64,000 nt of DNA from Caprimulgus europaeus (taxonomy: Eukaryota > Chordata > Aves > Caprimulgiformes > Caprimulgidae): the NCBI GenBank assembly GCA_907165065.1, contig OU015523.1, forward strand, positions 115,160,246 to 115,224,245. Direction: 5' to 3'. The translations under genes were made by a program, and so were the position numbers. Position 1 is the stretch's first letter. The number at the start of each line of letters is the position of its first letter. Shown here in pieces: positions 11,673 to 26,228 of the stretch. Below the pieces are notes generated by a model. That model ran no database searches. It was not told where the DNA came from and saw only the letters and a list, made by a program, of their open reading frames with translations.

Positions 11673-14600
11673 TAGAAGCACACACAGAAACCTCACATAC
11701 AATAGTTGCCTGATAAAACTTTTTAGAAAATAAATGATTTAACCCATTTATAAAAACAATTTTTTTTTGTTTGTTTTTGCCAGAAGTGAAAGTGCTGCAT
11801 AGGAAGACGATCCAACTAATGCCACTCATGGCTGCATAGGCAGACCACAGTAAATGCTCTCCTCCTTCACCAAGGCACTTTTCCTCTACCACGGCCAGAT
11901 CTGTGATTCATGAGACAGAGAACCATTAACTCCAGTGGCCAAATGCTATCAGGAAACCTGTTTTGGAGAAGGTGCATAGGAGTTCTGCACTCTCTTTAGC
12001 TTCTGCAAGATTGATTTCCTTTACTTATGCCTCCTTGCATGACAAACTGTTCTTGATGCAGAGCCTGATGGAAACATGAATGTCCCCACTGTGGATTCTC
12101 TGTATTAAGGATGTAAGAAAGGATATATGAGTTGTTTAGCCAAAGGAAAATGACTCAATCCCTTCTGACACTAATGTAAAAATCTTTTAAAGTGTAGGTC
12201 AGTTGCTTGGTTAATTTAGGGACACTGACAGCATAATGTCAGCTCCTTAAGCTGCAAGTTGTTGGTTTGTTGGGTTTTTTGTTTGTTTGGGTTTTTTTCC
12301 CCTCTAAAAAAAAAAAAAAATGCCCTTTCCTTGAGGAAACTCTGCTTACTAGTCACTAGGGCTGGATCACAGTAAAAGATTTTTTTCAGGACCAAACTCG
12401 AGCCACCTGATGAAACTGTCCAACAAAATTGCACACGTCCCACATGATGAAATAATAACCTTCTAAACACCTTTAACCCTAGGAGTACCATTATTGTTCT
12501 TCAACAGGTTTGAAACAGAAGTACAAAGAAGAGAGAACAGCACATTTTATGTTCCCCTTTGCATTACATATCATCAAATTTACTTATCAGAAGAATTATG
12601 AATGTTCCAAAAAGGTAAAAATAACCTTGGATGTATGACTAAACAAAACCTGTGCATTTTCCACCTTTATAAAAGAGCTTTTCATTTTCATTCTTTCAGG
12701 CTTTAGGCAACTGATATTCAAAAACCTGAAGATTTCATTATGATCCCTTTTATTTTCAGTAATGGTTTAATGGAGATTAACCTGTGGGTTACACACAGTC
12801 TATGCTCTCATGTCTTCTGTTTGCAGCAACTACAAGAACTCTCCATCTGCCTAAGATTATTCCTTTAAATGAAACTGAAAAGCTAACACAAAACTTTTAT
12901 CATATGAAGTCAGACCATACCATACTAAGTCACGCTGAACCGTGAGACAGACAGACAGACAACCACAAACAAGGTGTGGGCAATCAAGGAAGTTACTGTA
13001 TTTTGTAGATTTATTACCAAACCATCTGTATGCTCCTACCCTGCTACAAATGCAAGGAAAGCAAGCAAACGTTAAGCTACCCTCACGGTGATTTTTGCAT
13101 TGCATTGAGTCAAGAGCATTTGATGTCCACCACCATGCTCTGCTGATGAGAGTAATTCATTAACCACAGCAGCTGCAGTATTTACATGTGTCGATAACCT
13201 CCTCCTACATAGTGCTGGGAAGAGTTGTCAAGCAAGGCATCACTGCACTGAGGAAGGACAAGTAAAACAAAAGATGTTTCAGACAAAAAAAAATAATCAA
13301 TACATGAGTTGAATAAAGTAGCCAAAGGAAATGGTAATTAGATAACTTGTGATATAAATGTACTCTGTTTAAGCAGAGGGAGAAAAAAAATCCTTGAGTA
13401 ACTAGCAAAGGCAAGAGGACTCTGAAATTTAATTGTGGTTTACTAGAGGCAGTTCTGTCATTCTGGGAGAGGAAATAACATCTCTAGACTCGGATTGCCA
13501 GTCTCCAGACTGCGCAAAATGATATAAATAGAAGTGACTTAAATCACCCATTTTAATCATGACTTAAATCAGCAAGCAGGAAACATTCATTTAAATAATC
13601 AATTCTAATCTTGTTTCACAGCTGTACTTTTTAGTTATTTCCCTAAAGTAAGTTTCAGTCCGGTAGCTGGTAATCATTAAAACACACTGAATTGTAACTA
13701 AACTGTAACTATTCACTAAATTGGAAACCTTTTTCTAACCAAACCGTACACTAAATCTGCACAGACTTTAAAGCAGTTCTGTGCTTTGCTCTGATAGATT
13801 AGTGAATTTTTGTATTTGCTAGATTACTTTTATTGCTTCATTTTATATTTTATTCCAAGTTGCACTGGGAGGAAAATTAGAATTCAATTACAAAGTCCAT
13901 AAACAATTATTTTCAAATCATGCATTACTTTCTATGAAATGATAGAGTAAATATAGGAAAAATACAATGAAAAAGAACTGATTTATTAAATTAATGAAAT
14001 GCTAGTCAGTGAATTGAACTGCTGGTTTCTAGTCACTCTCTCTCTCAAATTTTCAGATTTTGTGAATCTTCAGTCTAGTCTGATGTCACACAAAGCCAAT
14101 TTTCTTGCTTTTTGTACTCCAGGGCTATTTTAACTGAATAGGACACCAAAGTGAACTAGCCAAAACTAAAATCAAACTGAAAAAGAAAACTAAATTAAAG
14201 GCTGAGACTAACAAAAACTTGTCCAATTTGCTGAGTTGGTGACATCCAGCCATTTAGGGATGCAGGCAGCACTGACTGCTGCTTGGCATTTCTCTGGGTT
14301 CGGTTCAGGGGTTGGAGTGGGCTCAAGCCTTCAAAGCTCTGCTTGGGAGAGCGAGGGACAGTGCTCGGGCAGGAGGGCATCATCCTCCAGCTTGCTCCTT
14401 GCTGTCCAGACTATCTGCTGCACGGTGAAGGCAAGGAGGAGGTCTGTTGGTCAATTATAACATGAAAAAGGAGGAATTTGGAGCTTTGTCCCAGGGCCAG
14501 TGCTCAGGAACATGAGCCTACCTGCCACATGTGAAGTTCTGGGAAAGACAGTAGAGTTCTGCAGCTCTTCCAGTGCCTGAGCAAGAGGCAGACCACAAGT

Positions 14601-16230
14601 TTTGGTATATTTGGGATGGATGAACTAATTTGGTTTCCTAATAAATTCATGTAGGAATCACTATTTTAAAGCTCTGTCACCATACAAACATCACTGGATT
14701 GCTCTAGGAGACAGTAAGAAGAAACTGGCAGTGAGATCAGTGTATAAGCAGACTCATTATTCCAGAAATCACTGTCCTTTTGTGATCGTACTTCTACATA
14801 AGGCATAGACAAGGATATTGTTTTTCAGGCATTTGAAAAAAAAAAGGGATGTTAGAGAACATCACAGAAATTATTACTCTTCTTACAAGAAGCTGGCTGG
14901 ATCCATACAGTATTGAATATCAATATTTCAGTTTCATAGATGACAAATAGATTGGGATCATGCCAAATATCAGAGTGACATTGTGCATAAGGTGTATTAT
15001 GTGCACAAATTTATTCCTGCTTGCAGTCAGTGTATCTTAGTTCAGAGACAGCAGCAGCCAGGAAAAAGCATATAATCAATACAGAGTAAGCCTGTTTTGT
15101 TGCCTTATGGGCAAGATGCAGCCCAAGGGACCTTCTCACCCTCCTCCACCGCACAGCAAGGGGCTGTGCTCAGGCAGAGAACATCTTCCTAACGGCCAAG
15201 CAGCACTGGCACACAACTGTAGCCATTTAAATTGCAAATGTCATTAATTTTACTTAATGATGCACCATACTTAAGTTTGAATATTTACCGTTTGAGTTCA
15301 ATGTACTTAGTATCACATGCCCCTGCCCTGAGCACTCAGCAAATACAAGCAGTGAAACACATGAAGGGACACCCAGGTCTTGCTTAATGTGTGCTACTGA
15401 ACAAATGTGACATAATTACTACTACCCAAAGAATTAACTACTTTACTATGAAAAAAATAAAAAATACCAATTCTCTTTCATACATTATCTTTACAGTGGA
15501 AATTTCAAGTGTTTTTTCTGCATATGCATAACATTTTTACTGGATTATGCAATGGCGAAGATTCAAAACAACTCTCCAGTCATTAGTAAGAGAAGATACA
15601 GACTCTGCCTTATCTTAAGCTGCTGCAGAGAAAATGACTGACGTGAGGAAAACAACAACATAATAACAGGATTTAATGGGTTGATGTTTTATGAAAGACG
15701 GATTCTGCTCCAAATTTGGATTTGTGTTGTAAAAACTAACCTAATAAAACAAAGGACAATCGCAGAGCATCACCTCAAAATGGAGATTTCATACAGCTCT
15801 CTGCCTACTAACCTACTAATTAAGTGTGTGCAGAAGCAATGCCATGAAAAGGCACCAACAGCAGCCTGTGGGGCTTTCAAACACAAGCCTGTGGTGTAAG
15901 GGCTCTTTGGAAAATAGAATGCATTGTGCTCAGCAACACATCTAATAATGCTACTGATGATAATACTGGAATATCATAATTGTACTCATTCTGAAAGACT
16001 GTGGTAATTGCTGCCTCCCATTCTGGAGTGGGACTAGGTGACTTTTAAAATTGTGTCACATCTAGGCCTTGGGTGGGTTACAGACCATAAAACACAAGGA
16101 AAATGGCAGCATGTTGGAACATTGCCTCTGCTTGTAGGATCTTAATGTCATTACCTGCCTCTTTTCATCACAAAATGTGGTCAGAGCTAGGTAAAATGGA
16201 AGGGATTGGTTCTGATGATGATGATGAAGA
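11673..16230. other. Intronic sequence without recognised gene
   Basis: No recognised coding sequence. A GTTT-rich tract followed by a run of A lies at 12260-12320. A slightly GC-richer island at about 14230-14600 carries two overlapping short frames without similarity to any protein I know. The remainder is AT-rich unique-looking intron. Confidence 0.55.
12260..12320. repeat. GTTT-rich and poly-A simple sequence
   Basis: G/T-rich tract with GTTTG and TTTGG units passing into CCCCTCT and then a run of about 15 A. Confidence 0.8.
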
Positions 16231-16340
16231 ATGGGGCTTTGAGCAACCTGATCTAGTGGAAGTTATCTCTGCCCATGGCAGAGGGGTTGGTCTAGATCTG
16301 TAATGTTCCTTCCAACCCAAACCATTCTACAATTCTATTA
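16231..16340 (+). mobile_element. CR1 LINE, truncated 3' end
   Basis: The sequence GAGCAACCTGATCTAGTGGA followed by CCCATGGCAGAGGGGTTGG, CTTCCAACCCAAACCATTCT and the terminal ATTCTACAATTCTATTA is the characteristic 3' end of chicken-repeat-1 (CR1) LINEs, which lack a poly-A tail and end in short ATTCTATG-like repeats. The copy is 5'-truncated to roughly 110 bp and has no coding capacity. It points antisense to FAT3. Confidence 0.9.
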
Positions 16341-19300
16341 TTATGTTTAATTTTAAACTATATAGTTTAAAAGCCATGGCGGGTCTGAGTTTTAATAAAG
16401 GTAAAATATTTCAGTTATATTTATCTTCAATTATTAACTATACTTATCAATGTTCTCTTCCATCTGCACATTCTATAGAATACTCTGCATTATTAATGGA
16501 ATAGAAAACTGCATTTTTAATATAAAGTACTAACAATACTGAGGGGTTTTTGCACACATTCAGAATTATATATCCATATATTCAAAACACAAATTACAGA
16601 ACTGCACCAGCCAGAAATCTGCTGAAGCACAGGCTATTCCTAATTCTTCTCAAGCACTTTCCAGTTTTTCTTCTTACCTTACAAAGAAATTAACATAATA
16701 ATATATACATATATATGTGTCTATATCACAGTACCTTTTTTTTTCCACTTTTGCTGTTCAGTCATTAATAATGCCAGGGACCTATTCTATGCTGATTTTT
16801 AAGCTGTATGATCCTAACTAAATCAAGTGAGCTACACTGAGAATTCAGTTTTCAGGCACTGTGCTATATTAGAACTGTATTTGTTGTATACTTCTTGCAA
16901 TAATAAAATCAAATTTCTGTCCCCATAAGTACAAACACAGCTAAAGAGATTTAAAACTCATAGATTGGAATATACAAATACTTCTCCACAGAAGGAGGAT
17001 TTTGTTCTATTTATTGATTTTTTAAAACATCCAGAGGGGAACTGCATTTGTTTCTTCTGCTGCTTATTGTTTCTTCTTGTGTGTTCAGCTTTGGCCACAA
17101 ACTGGGACAGCACTGAATAAAATTATGGTAAGAAACATTATTCCAGTAAGAAAGATCACCCCACAGACCTTTAATTGAGTGGGAAACTGTGTATTCAAAT
17201 CCAAAGGACCTTGGAATAATTCCTCTCCTGGTATGAAATCAAAGTAAAAAGTGAGGCTCTGAGGTCCTGTCTTCCAGCAGATGGGTAAGACCTAATTCAA
17301 AGAACTTCTTTCTGTCCATCCAATCTGTTGTAGTTGAAAACCAGAACTTAACAGTAAAGACACTGTAAAGACAACAGTGACAGTTTCCCAAACTCATTCT
17401 TAAAAGCACCGAGAGCATGACTACCGCTTTCACCTTTCACGTTCCTAATGGGTGAGATACCAGGCTTGAGGTACAGAAGAAATTTTCTCTTCAAGGTACT
17501 GTTTTAAGATCAATGGATGCACCAGTTGCTGCTCTGCTAAAGGGTGGACATAGCATTACAGACAGCAGAGGCTGCCTCTGAGAAACAAACAACAGACTTT
17601 CCAGAATAAGTGAATTAAAGAAAAAAAAAACCAATAAATGAAAGAGATGATTGGTGAAAATGAATTTGAAGATCCTATTGGATTTCTTTTCTAAATATTA
17701 AAGGAGTAAATGTAGCCTGCAGTTTCATCTAGAACTACGAAAATACGATGGTGTTGCAGAAACCCTTTATGGGGACAAAAGTATGAGACAGAGAACACTT
17801 CACAGCTTTGGGTTTCTAATGGACTTCAGTGAAAGCCTTCCAAAAACCCAATATACTCTATCAACTGGATTTATCCCATTAATTTGTAGAACACCAGTAG
17901 GTATGGTGACACTGATAGCCTTTACAAAAGCTACACTGCTTGATGTGTTGGGTTTACCAGTGTGAAATTCCTGGAAGCATCTTTTGCATTCTAGGCTACG
18001 CAGAACTGAATTCTGGGTTGGGAGGAGAAGTTTTTTTAAAAAAAAAAAATTAGAAAAGTTTGTGACACTGAGACTTGTAGAAAAGGTACCATATACCACA
18101 GTGGGAAAAGCTATGAACATCACTTCTGGATGAGACTACTTTTGAGAGGAAATGCTTTAGGAAATTTTTATCTAAATTAGTCTGATAATACTAGTACGGA
18201 AGAAGATGCTGTAGGTGAAAAGATGTTCCTTAAAGCAGAACCCAAAGAAAACCTAAAATAATTCCACCATTCTTGTTAAAATACAGTCTCAGAGGTGTCA
18301 CTGTCTTGCAGATACCCACCTTTATTTGAAGAAAAAATAAAGATGTTTAACCTACATGTGGAACACATAGGGAACGACTAAAGCGACTTAACATGCAAAA
18401 TACATTGTCTATCTTGTCTCGTACCGAAGAAGTGACTAGAATACCTAATGAGGCTGAGCACACCTCTCTCTTTCATATGCTCAGAATGGCCTACTTTCCT
18501 CACAGTGCTGCCTGCACTAGAAATGCCACCCGTGCAACCCAGCTCCTCGCACCAGGCACGCTGCACTCCTTTCCAAAAAAACTTATCTACAGCAACAGAC
18601 TCGGGTTTATTCATCTGCCTGTTTTTCTTGGATCCTTCTCTCCTTTATCCTCATGCAAACTTGAATTGAGAATAATGCACTTTGTACAAATGTACATTTC
18701 TCACTAGGAGTTGTTGGTACTTTCTACGTGCCAGCACCTGGGGAATATTTTTTGAAAGCCTCAGGCAAACTGTCTCTTAGATTTAGACCTTCCTTTTATA
18801 TTGAAGAGCTTGTGTCTCTCCTTGAACAGTTCAACAACTGCAATATAAAGTGTGTCTTTTGGTTGCTGCCTTGTAGCACTTAATAAAAGTAGAAATTGAG
18901 AGCCTAGATAAACACAAGAAAAGAGATTAAAATAACAACGAATAAGAAAAAATGTGCATATGCCTTTTCAATGTGTATGGCAATGAATTCAGAGCATGGT
19001 GTCTCTTTCTCCATATAAAAATAATTCAGCATTCAACATTACTCTGAGGTCTTGCTGAACTATGAATTTTACAAAGCTGTTTCTCACAAAACACAACTAC
19101 AGGTGCTAAAACAACTTCCTAAGCAACATTTTGGCACCAGGCTACCAGGTTACCTTTAATGTAAAACAATTCTTATCTTTCATCTTATGCTTGCAAAAAT
19201 CCAGTATTTCTTTTCCTGGTAAGACTAAATTAAATATTTTTATATAGGACACACCTTCCATGCAGGCCACAGTTTATGCACTGAATCTCATGTGTATCTG

Positions 19301-21369
19301 CAGCTCTAGTGATCCTGTAGCATTTTGGAACTGAAGTGCTACAGATTTACTTGGCTCTGTAAAAGAAATGACCTAGAAAAAGTTTGCTCTCAAAATGGCC
19401 ACAGAGCATACACCAACAAAAAGCAGAAATATGACAACTAGTGCATATGTTGTGATATCACTGACTTTCTACAAAATCAGTGCTTTTTAACAATGGAGTG
19501 GCTCATTTTCTGTCACTCAGAGCTAGTCCTAAGTGGTTTGTTACAGAACAATGAACTATACATTAGTTTTCAAAAGACTGCCCAGAAAAAAATTATTTCT
19601 AATTAAAAGACCCTACAGATTGAGTTCTCCTTCTACTATGAAGAATACATTAGGGGAAATGGTTTGATCCACCATGCATTGCCTCTTCTGTGACAAAGAA
19701 CATAGACTACCTTTTATGTTTGATTACAAAACTGAGCGAGTGGATCTTCATTTCCAGGTGTCCTAGCAGAGAAAAACCTCACATACTTATTGTGGAGAAA
19801 AAAAAACCAAAACACGCTGGTGTGCTTTTTGTGGCATGTGCATGTGTGACAAGGGGCGACAATGACAGACTGAGAAGCAGCCTCTGCCTCCGCTAACCCT
19901 CCTTCACCTTGTCGCTGAGACATTAATCAGACTCTGCTCCTCTGCAAGGACTTCAGGATGTTTTGGTCAATGTCAACGCTGGGAAAATGAGAAGTTTGCC
20001 CTTTTGTCAAACTTGCCTTGAGAGACATCTTCACCAATTATATCTAGGGGCTGTTGAGAAGAAAGCTTTAGCTGTACATGATTTGTGTGAAGGTACTTGA
20101 CAGCACAAAAAACGACCAATGACTCACAGAGTTCCTTTTCCTGTGTTGTACTGTCTCTTTACATCTTGTTCAAAAGTACTATGCAAAGCTGCATTGTTCA
20201 TCATTAATCCATTTCCTAACAGTTACTGTGGAGCTGAGGAAAGCTGCCTAGGGCACTCTGAAGTTGCACTCTTTGTTCTTTGTAAGCCCAGAAGCAATTC
20301 TGATCTACAGAAGTACGATGCTGGGACTCCAGTCCTAGACGGTCATTTTAGCTTTCAACAGCATGAGAGGGTTGCTCTCAGCATGCCAAAGCAGAGCAGG
20401 CAGAAGCTGCAATGGACACTACTTCACCGTTATCAGTACTGCCAACCTGGAGAATTCAGAAACAATGAGGTTGCTCTAACTGGAATGAGATTATAAACAA
20501 ATGTAAGCAACAAAACCCACCGGTGGGCAGATGTCTTCTCCTTTTCAATAATATCTGAATACAGCCCCCAGACCTCATGACATAAGGAAATTCAGCAGAT
20601 GTTCCCCATCCCCTTTCTTTAGGCTCTTCTTCCTCACCAACTTATTTCTGAACTGCAGTGTGGGTGAACTGAGCCTGGGGTGGATCTGCTTCTCTTGCCC
20701 TGTGTCTGCTACAAGTTCACAGTGCTGGCACACTGTAAGTGAGTGCTACCATGCTGCTTGTGTATGGTTTGGAAGACTAAAAAAAACTTCCCCTCTTCTC
20801 CCGTCACACATCTTCCCCACCATCAAGCCTCCCCACCCATCGCCCATCCCCTGGCCTTCTTCTCCCCATGCCTACAAACACAGCCAAAGCTGAGACACTT
20901 GCTGTGTGATATTTCTGAAAATAGGAATCTCTGGTTCCAGGAGCCTGAACAACGATGGTTTGTGCAATGTTTGGATTCCAGCCCATAGCTTATGCCTACA
21001 CCTACACAGCCGTATTTAGCCAGGCTCTGCAGTGCTCCCCGTACTGGTAGCTAAGTGCTGACCGGCTGGCTGAGCTTTAGCAAAGCATGATTTAAAACTC
21101 TGACACACACTTCGTATGAGGATGGCAGAAGCTATGTTACTGGAGTCATGTGGCTATAGCCCAGAAGTTCAGACAGTAAATTTCACATGAATTACTTGTT
21201 AAGACACCACTGTGAGATGTCCGACAACACTGAGGCTAAGATGCAAGTCAAGTGAAAGGCAAGACTGTCCTGGGGCTGTATCTATGTTATCTCCTTGGGC
21301 TGGCACAGAGATTTTCCCATGTTAGACAAGTCTCTCCTGTGGAGAGGTAAGGAATGCACCTACTCAATA
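16341..21369. other. Intronic sequence without recognised gene
   Basis: Mostly AT-rich unique-looking sequence. Several short A/T-rich simple tracts occur, for example around 16700-16745 and an A run near 18038. Short open frames at 18393-18707 and 20119-20496 resemble no protein I know. Confidence 0.55.
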
Positions 21370-21584
21370 CTGAAGTTGGCCATTAGGAAAAGGTTCTTCA
21401 CCCAGAGGGTGGTGGAGCACTGGAACAGGCTCCCCAGGGAGGTGCTCATGGCACCAAGCCTGACAATATTCAAGAAGCACTTGGACAAGGCCCTCAGACA
21501 CATGGTCTGTCCTGTGCTGGGGCAAGAGTTGGACTTGATGATCTTTGTGCGTCCCTTCCAACTCACAACATTCTACGATTCTAC
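21370..21584 (+). mobile_element. CR1 LINE, 3' fragment with end of ORF2
   Basis: The plus strand encodes the reverse-transcriptase protein's C-terminal tail: residues like RKRFFTQRVVEHWNRLPRE followed by VLMAPSLTIFKKHLD, the standard CR1 ORF2 ending. The DNA then runs through TTGGACTTGATGATCTTTGT and CCCTTCCAACTCACAACATT to a terminal ATTCTACGATTCTAC tail. The copy is heavily 5'-truncated; the left boundary may extend some tens of bases. The open frame spanning 21295-21777 runs beyond the CR1 into unrelated sequence. This copy differs from the 16231 copy in the 3' region, suggesting a different CR1 subfamily. Confidence 0.9.
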
Positions 21585-23630
21585 TGCAAAAGGCAATGGG
21601 TTTTACTGTTTATTCTCCAATCCTCTGGCTATTGTTTGTGTGGAGGGTCCCTACCACCTCACCCCTTTCTCCTCTTGGCTGCTGCTTGTGGCCATCTGCC
21701 CCCAGCTCTGCTGCCTGCCCCTGCCACGCTTTCCCCGGGAAACAGCCCCCAACTGCAGGCGGCTGAAGCCAACATGATCGACGAGAGCCCTCGCAGCACA
21801 GACTCCTGGAGAAACCCACACAGCCTATTTATACACCAACAGCTGCAGCAGAGGCAGAACAGACTGAACACTTGCAGACTCAGGAAAACAGCAAAGCCTC
21901 ATTTCAAGACATCATTGTAATACACAAAATGTATAGTCCTTTTTGTTCATCTTTAAAGAAAAAGCTTAAACTGATGAATCTGCTCTTTGCGCTGGCTGCA
22001 ACGTGTTCCTTCTTAATGACTTCTGAATGGTGAGCATTTGCTAGAGCCCAGAGCAACTGTGAAGGAAAAATATTAAGACCCTGATTTAAAAAATGACTGG
22101 CAATTTTATCTGCTTCAATACCCGAGTGGTGTATGTTTGCAGTCGATTAGTCACTGCAGATTACTTTCCAGCCCACGTGGCAACAGTTGGGTTTTTTTTT
22201 CTACTGAGAACAAGGAAAACCAGGCCAGAATTTTCTGATGTCCCTACATATATGAAATTGCCTGTTTACCTGTAAAAAAATACAGATACATATCTTAAGG
22301 GTATTAAGTAAGAATTGGTGATTAAAATGGTACTTTTAGAATTATATTAGGATTCTTTTAACACACAGAAAAAGGAAAAAAAAACAACTAAAAACCCACC
22401 AATGCCTGGCACCACATTACTCTCAGCTTTGAACTCTAATCATTAAGTAGCATCAGAAAAATATTATTTCTCTGGACATTGTCTTCTGAAACACAATTTA
22501 AGTAATAACCAGATTTGCTATGTAAATTAAACCTTGATAAGTCTCACTCAACATCTTTTTTCTGCGTAACCTCTTCAGAAAGACACACGTTCCATTTTAC
22601 ATTTTTCATTAATGCACTAAATCACAGGAGGTTGAAAAGGTTAAAGATGTTTAATTGTTACTAGATGATAATCAGTTAGAAATTATATTCTAGCATGTAG
22701 CTGGCTGGCAAAGATGTTGTATTTTCAGATACATCTCTCCTAATTCTTCCTTTCCTTTTGGAATTTATCATTAGGCTGCATTTATGTGTCTCACATGACA
22801 CGTACGGTCAGGAATCAATCTGAAAAGCCAAATCTGAAAGCTTCTTTTCATTTCTCATTTTCTGTGACCAAGTAAGGGAAAAATCTACATGACTTCTTTG
22901 ATGGAAGAGGCCAGCTTTGCTATTTTTGTACTCTAACAGCCCTCAGAGGCCCTAAATGTGGACCAAAACTAATTGTTTCAGACCCAGGTCAAGAAAAAAG
23001 GAAAACAAGCTGGATGCAAAAAAATATACATTATCTTTTCACACCTCTCTTTCCTCTCTCTTTACTTAAAGTGTTGCTGAACTGGGGCTAGAAAGGAAAA
23101 GGAAAGGAGAGTAAACAGACTTCTCATGCTACTTGTCCCATGACACACAGAAGTGTTGGGAGATGGTGGATGGGAGGAGGACAAAAGAGACAAAGTCATG
23201 GTAATTCCCACCCTGAAGCCTCCCCCTCCTTTTGGGTCTTCTGATCTGCAGCTACATATCTTGCCATGCTGGTGCTGAGGTTCCAAACTGCTATGGTAAG
23301 GCACTTAAGCTCTAGGACCATCAAAGAGCCATTCATCCCCTTCTAACTAAAACCAGAATGGGAAGAGCTGCCCTCTGGAGGGGTTTTACTTTGTGCTTTC
23401 ATTAAAGAAGGATGCTGAAGGGGTTTTTTAGAATTCTGGGGTTTATATAAGCTCTAAAGCAACTTGAGTATTGAACAATATATTAATAATATTTCTTATA
23501 GAGAACAAGTCTGTATCTTCCTGGAGATGTTAAATGGATTGGTTAATGCATTTTTGAAAGGTATTTAGATGCTATGGTATTAAAGGTTCATGTAAAAATC
23601 TGAATACAAGAGAACAAAATGCAATTTAAT

Positions 23631-23658
23631 AGACACTACAGTGCAGACACTACAGTAT
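23631..23658. repeat. Short tandem duplication, 14 bp
   Basis: AGACACTACAGT occurs at 23631-23642 and again at 23645-23656, a two-copy tandem of about 14 bp, probably a replication-slippage product. Confidence 0.85.
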
Positions 23659-24418
23659 TTCAGGCACCAATGTAAGTGGCAAATGGTGTTTTTCGATAAC
23701 CTTACCTCTGCCTTTGTAAAAAGGAAAAAAAAAAGAGCTAAATGCTAAACAGGCAGAAGAGCACAGTAGTCTTCAAAGCTGCAAAATATACAAAAGGTCA
23801 TAGAAGTGGATGGGAAAAGGTCATTCACCTTGCAGGATATTTTGAAATTTGCTCTTCTCTAGATACTGAGAGATACTGCAACATCTGCAAAACAATCTGT
23901 GAATGGGTATGAGCTCGGGTCCTTAGCTGGGCTGGGAGGGGCATGGACACGGAGAGCCCTGGGAGCTGTCAGGACCCCCAGACCCCACCTCCTCATGGAG
24001 AACAGGGGCTGCCTCGGAGGTAGCAGTGCAGCTGCCAGCACCAGGGAATGAACCCTGCGGGTTTGGGCCCTGAGGAGGCAATGAAATGTCCACGCTCCCC
24101 TCCAAAAAAATGTGAAACTGCTCTTTCTCTGACTGGTTGTCTCAAACCACAACAGCTCCTTCTGTCCTTGAAACCTCTGGCAGCAGGTGTTGCTTCCTTC
24201 TCAGATAGAGAGCAGACCAGGCTGTAATAGGTGATCACCACATAAGAATAAAGCCACAGTGAAATCTTTGAAAGTAATCACAAAAATCTGTAAATGACTG
24301 GAGTCAACCATAGGAATAACCCAAATACCATCATGGCAGCCTCTTGGCACCGAGCGATACAAAACCGGGGACTGATGGAAACTGGAGAAGCACAGGCATG
24401 GTACCCCGAGGTAAAATA

Positions 24419-24450
24419 CCTCACCTTGCACCAAGGTGAGGTGCAAGGTG
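24419..24450. other. Overlapping alternative inverted repeats
   Basis: CCTCACCTT (24419-24427) pairs with AAGGTGAGG (24433-24441) around a 5-base loop. CACCTTGCA (24422-24430) can instead pair with TGCAAGGTG (24442-24450). The two 9-bp stems are mutually exclusive. They probably arose by local duplication and inversion; no function is implied. Confidence 0.6.
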
Positions 24451-26228
24451 CACCCTAAAGGCCAGCGAAGATCTCTGAAAGTGGAGGACAGGTGAGAATA
24501 ATCAGGGCTGAAGCTGTGTCCTACCGCAGAGCTGGGGCTGAGAGACCACCATGCTGCACCTTGAGCTCCTCCAGAGCTGCTAAAGACGAAGCAGCAGCGA
24601 TGGCAAGTGTGACTTTGACTCTGCACGTTGACTTTGGTGATGGAGAGCATTTACACTGAATGCAGATCGTGTTTCCATGAAACCCAGTGCTGCGGCATAT
24701 TACATCCTTCTAAACAATATTATTAAACTACCATAATAATCACCCTGCTCTTCAATCCAAGGTCTCAAAGCACATTACAGGCAGTAATGAAATAACTCAC
24801 ACAAGACCACTGCGAGGAAGAAAGGGATCATTACTGCTGCTGCTCGCAGTCATAAAGTTGTGCTTTCAGACACTGAATTTCATTGCGAGGAGCCAAGCAC
24901 ACAGTGTCACCGTGTACTTCACTCACTGAAGTCAGGTGTGGGTCCTGTCAAGGATTTATCATCGCTTCCCTGATGCTTGGTATTTTAGCTGAAGTTGCAG
25001 GTCTTGAGGCTCTTGTAATTACAAAAGACTCTCAGCTTTCATTTACAAGAAACAAAATGAAAACAATCCCCTGAAAAAAGCTATATTTGTGGTTCTGAAG
25101 TTGGAAAATCTGTTCAGTCTACCCGAAGACAGAAGGCAAATGAAAACAACAAAAACGTATTTTCTTTTTGTGCTTCTCTTAAGGAGCTGCAATACCTTCT
25201 TGGGGGCTGAGTCAGCATTTCTGTCCCTGCGTGGCCACCAGCCCTGCACCGCTGGCGTGAAGTTAGTTGACTGGGATAAAGTCTTGACCTCTGTGCTGGG
25301 GAAGTTTCCCCAAGAGACATTTTCAGATCACACAAGTGCCTTATGTCAGAGCTAAGGAGGGAATCCAGGTCTTAATTACCCCACACTTCACACTAACAAG
25401 GAGTTGTTAATACACAAGCAAATTAACTGGCAACTCCCTAGAGCAAATGTGATGCAACATCTTGTGTTTCAGACTTGTAGCTGGAGTTCACAGGAGCCAA
25501 GTTCAAACTTAAGACTCTCCCACCGCTTTCTTGCATCACATAAGCCAACCCCTCACACCTCATTTTCCAAAAGCACAACTCCCTCTGATTTATTACACTG
25601 GCTCCCGTGCATCAGTGAGGTTCTGCTGGTGGGGAAGGAAGTGAGCAGCATCTTGCACATAGGACAGAGATCATGACCAGACAGGAGAGCACCAAGCCAC
25701 AGCCCAGACACCAGTGCTGGCACTGTGGCAGGCAAGTGTGTGACCGCAGTGCTAAGGAGACGGGTCAGACTGGACTGTTCCTCTCCTGCACTACAATGTT
25801 CCTCATCAGCCACGACCTGATAAACCCATGTCGGTTGGACTTGTGATGTGTGCAAACCTGAAATCAGTGGTAACAAAGGGGAAACAAATGGAGTTTCTAC
25901 GAGTGTCTGCCATACATTTTGGAAATATCAGAGCTTGAGCCTTCATCTTTTTTTTTTTTTTTTTCCCTTTAAATATATATTGTGAAGTAGAGAACGCTAA
26001 CAACAGCCTAGGTGCCCAACGCCCAAAATGCTTGCTATGAGTTTAGATGCAACACCAATTTTTCCAGCTTTGGATAGCAAAAGAAGTATTAAATGGGGTG
26101 ACTGCCCCCCAAGCCAAAAACCCTTCATCTGTAGCCATACAAACAACTGAGCAATTTGTCCTTGGGGAAGGGGGAAATAACCGTGGTGGATGATGAATGG
26201 CTGAGCCATACGCATTCACTTCCTTCCT

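Noticed and set aside
21295-21777. 160-codon plus-strand frame
   Set aside because: Only its middle is CR1 ORF2 C-terminus; the ends are unrelated flank, so it is a truncated LINE piece rather than a host gene.
24201-24650. 149-codon minus-strand frame
   Set aside because: Composition-driven; no recognised domain and it runs through the local hairpin duplication at 24419-24450.
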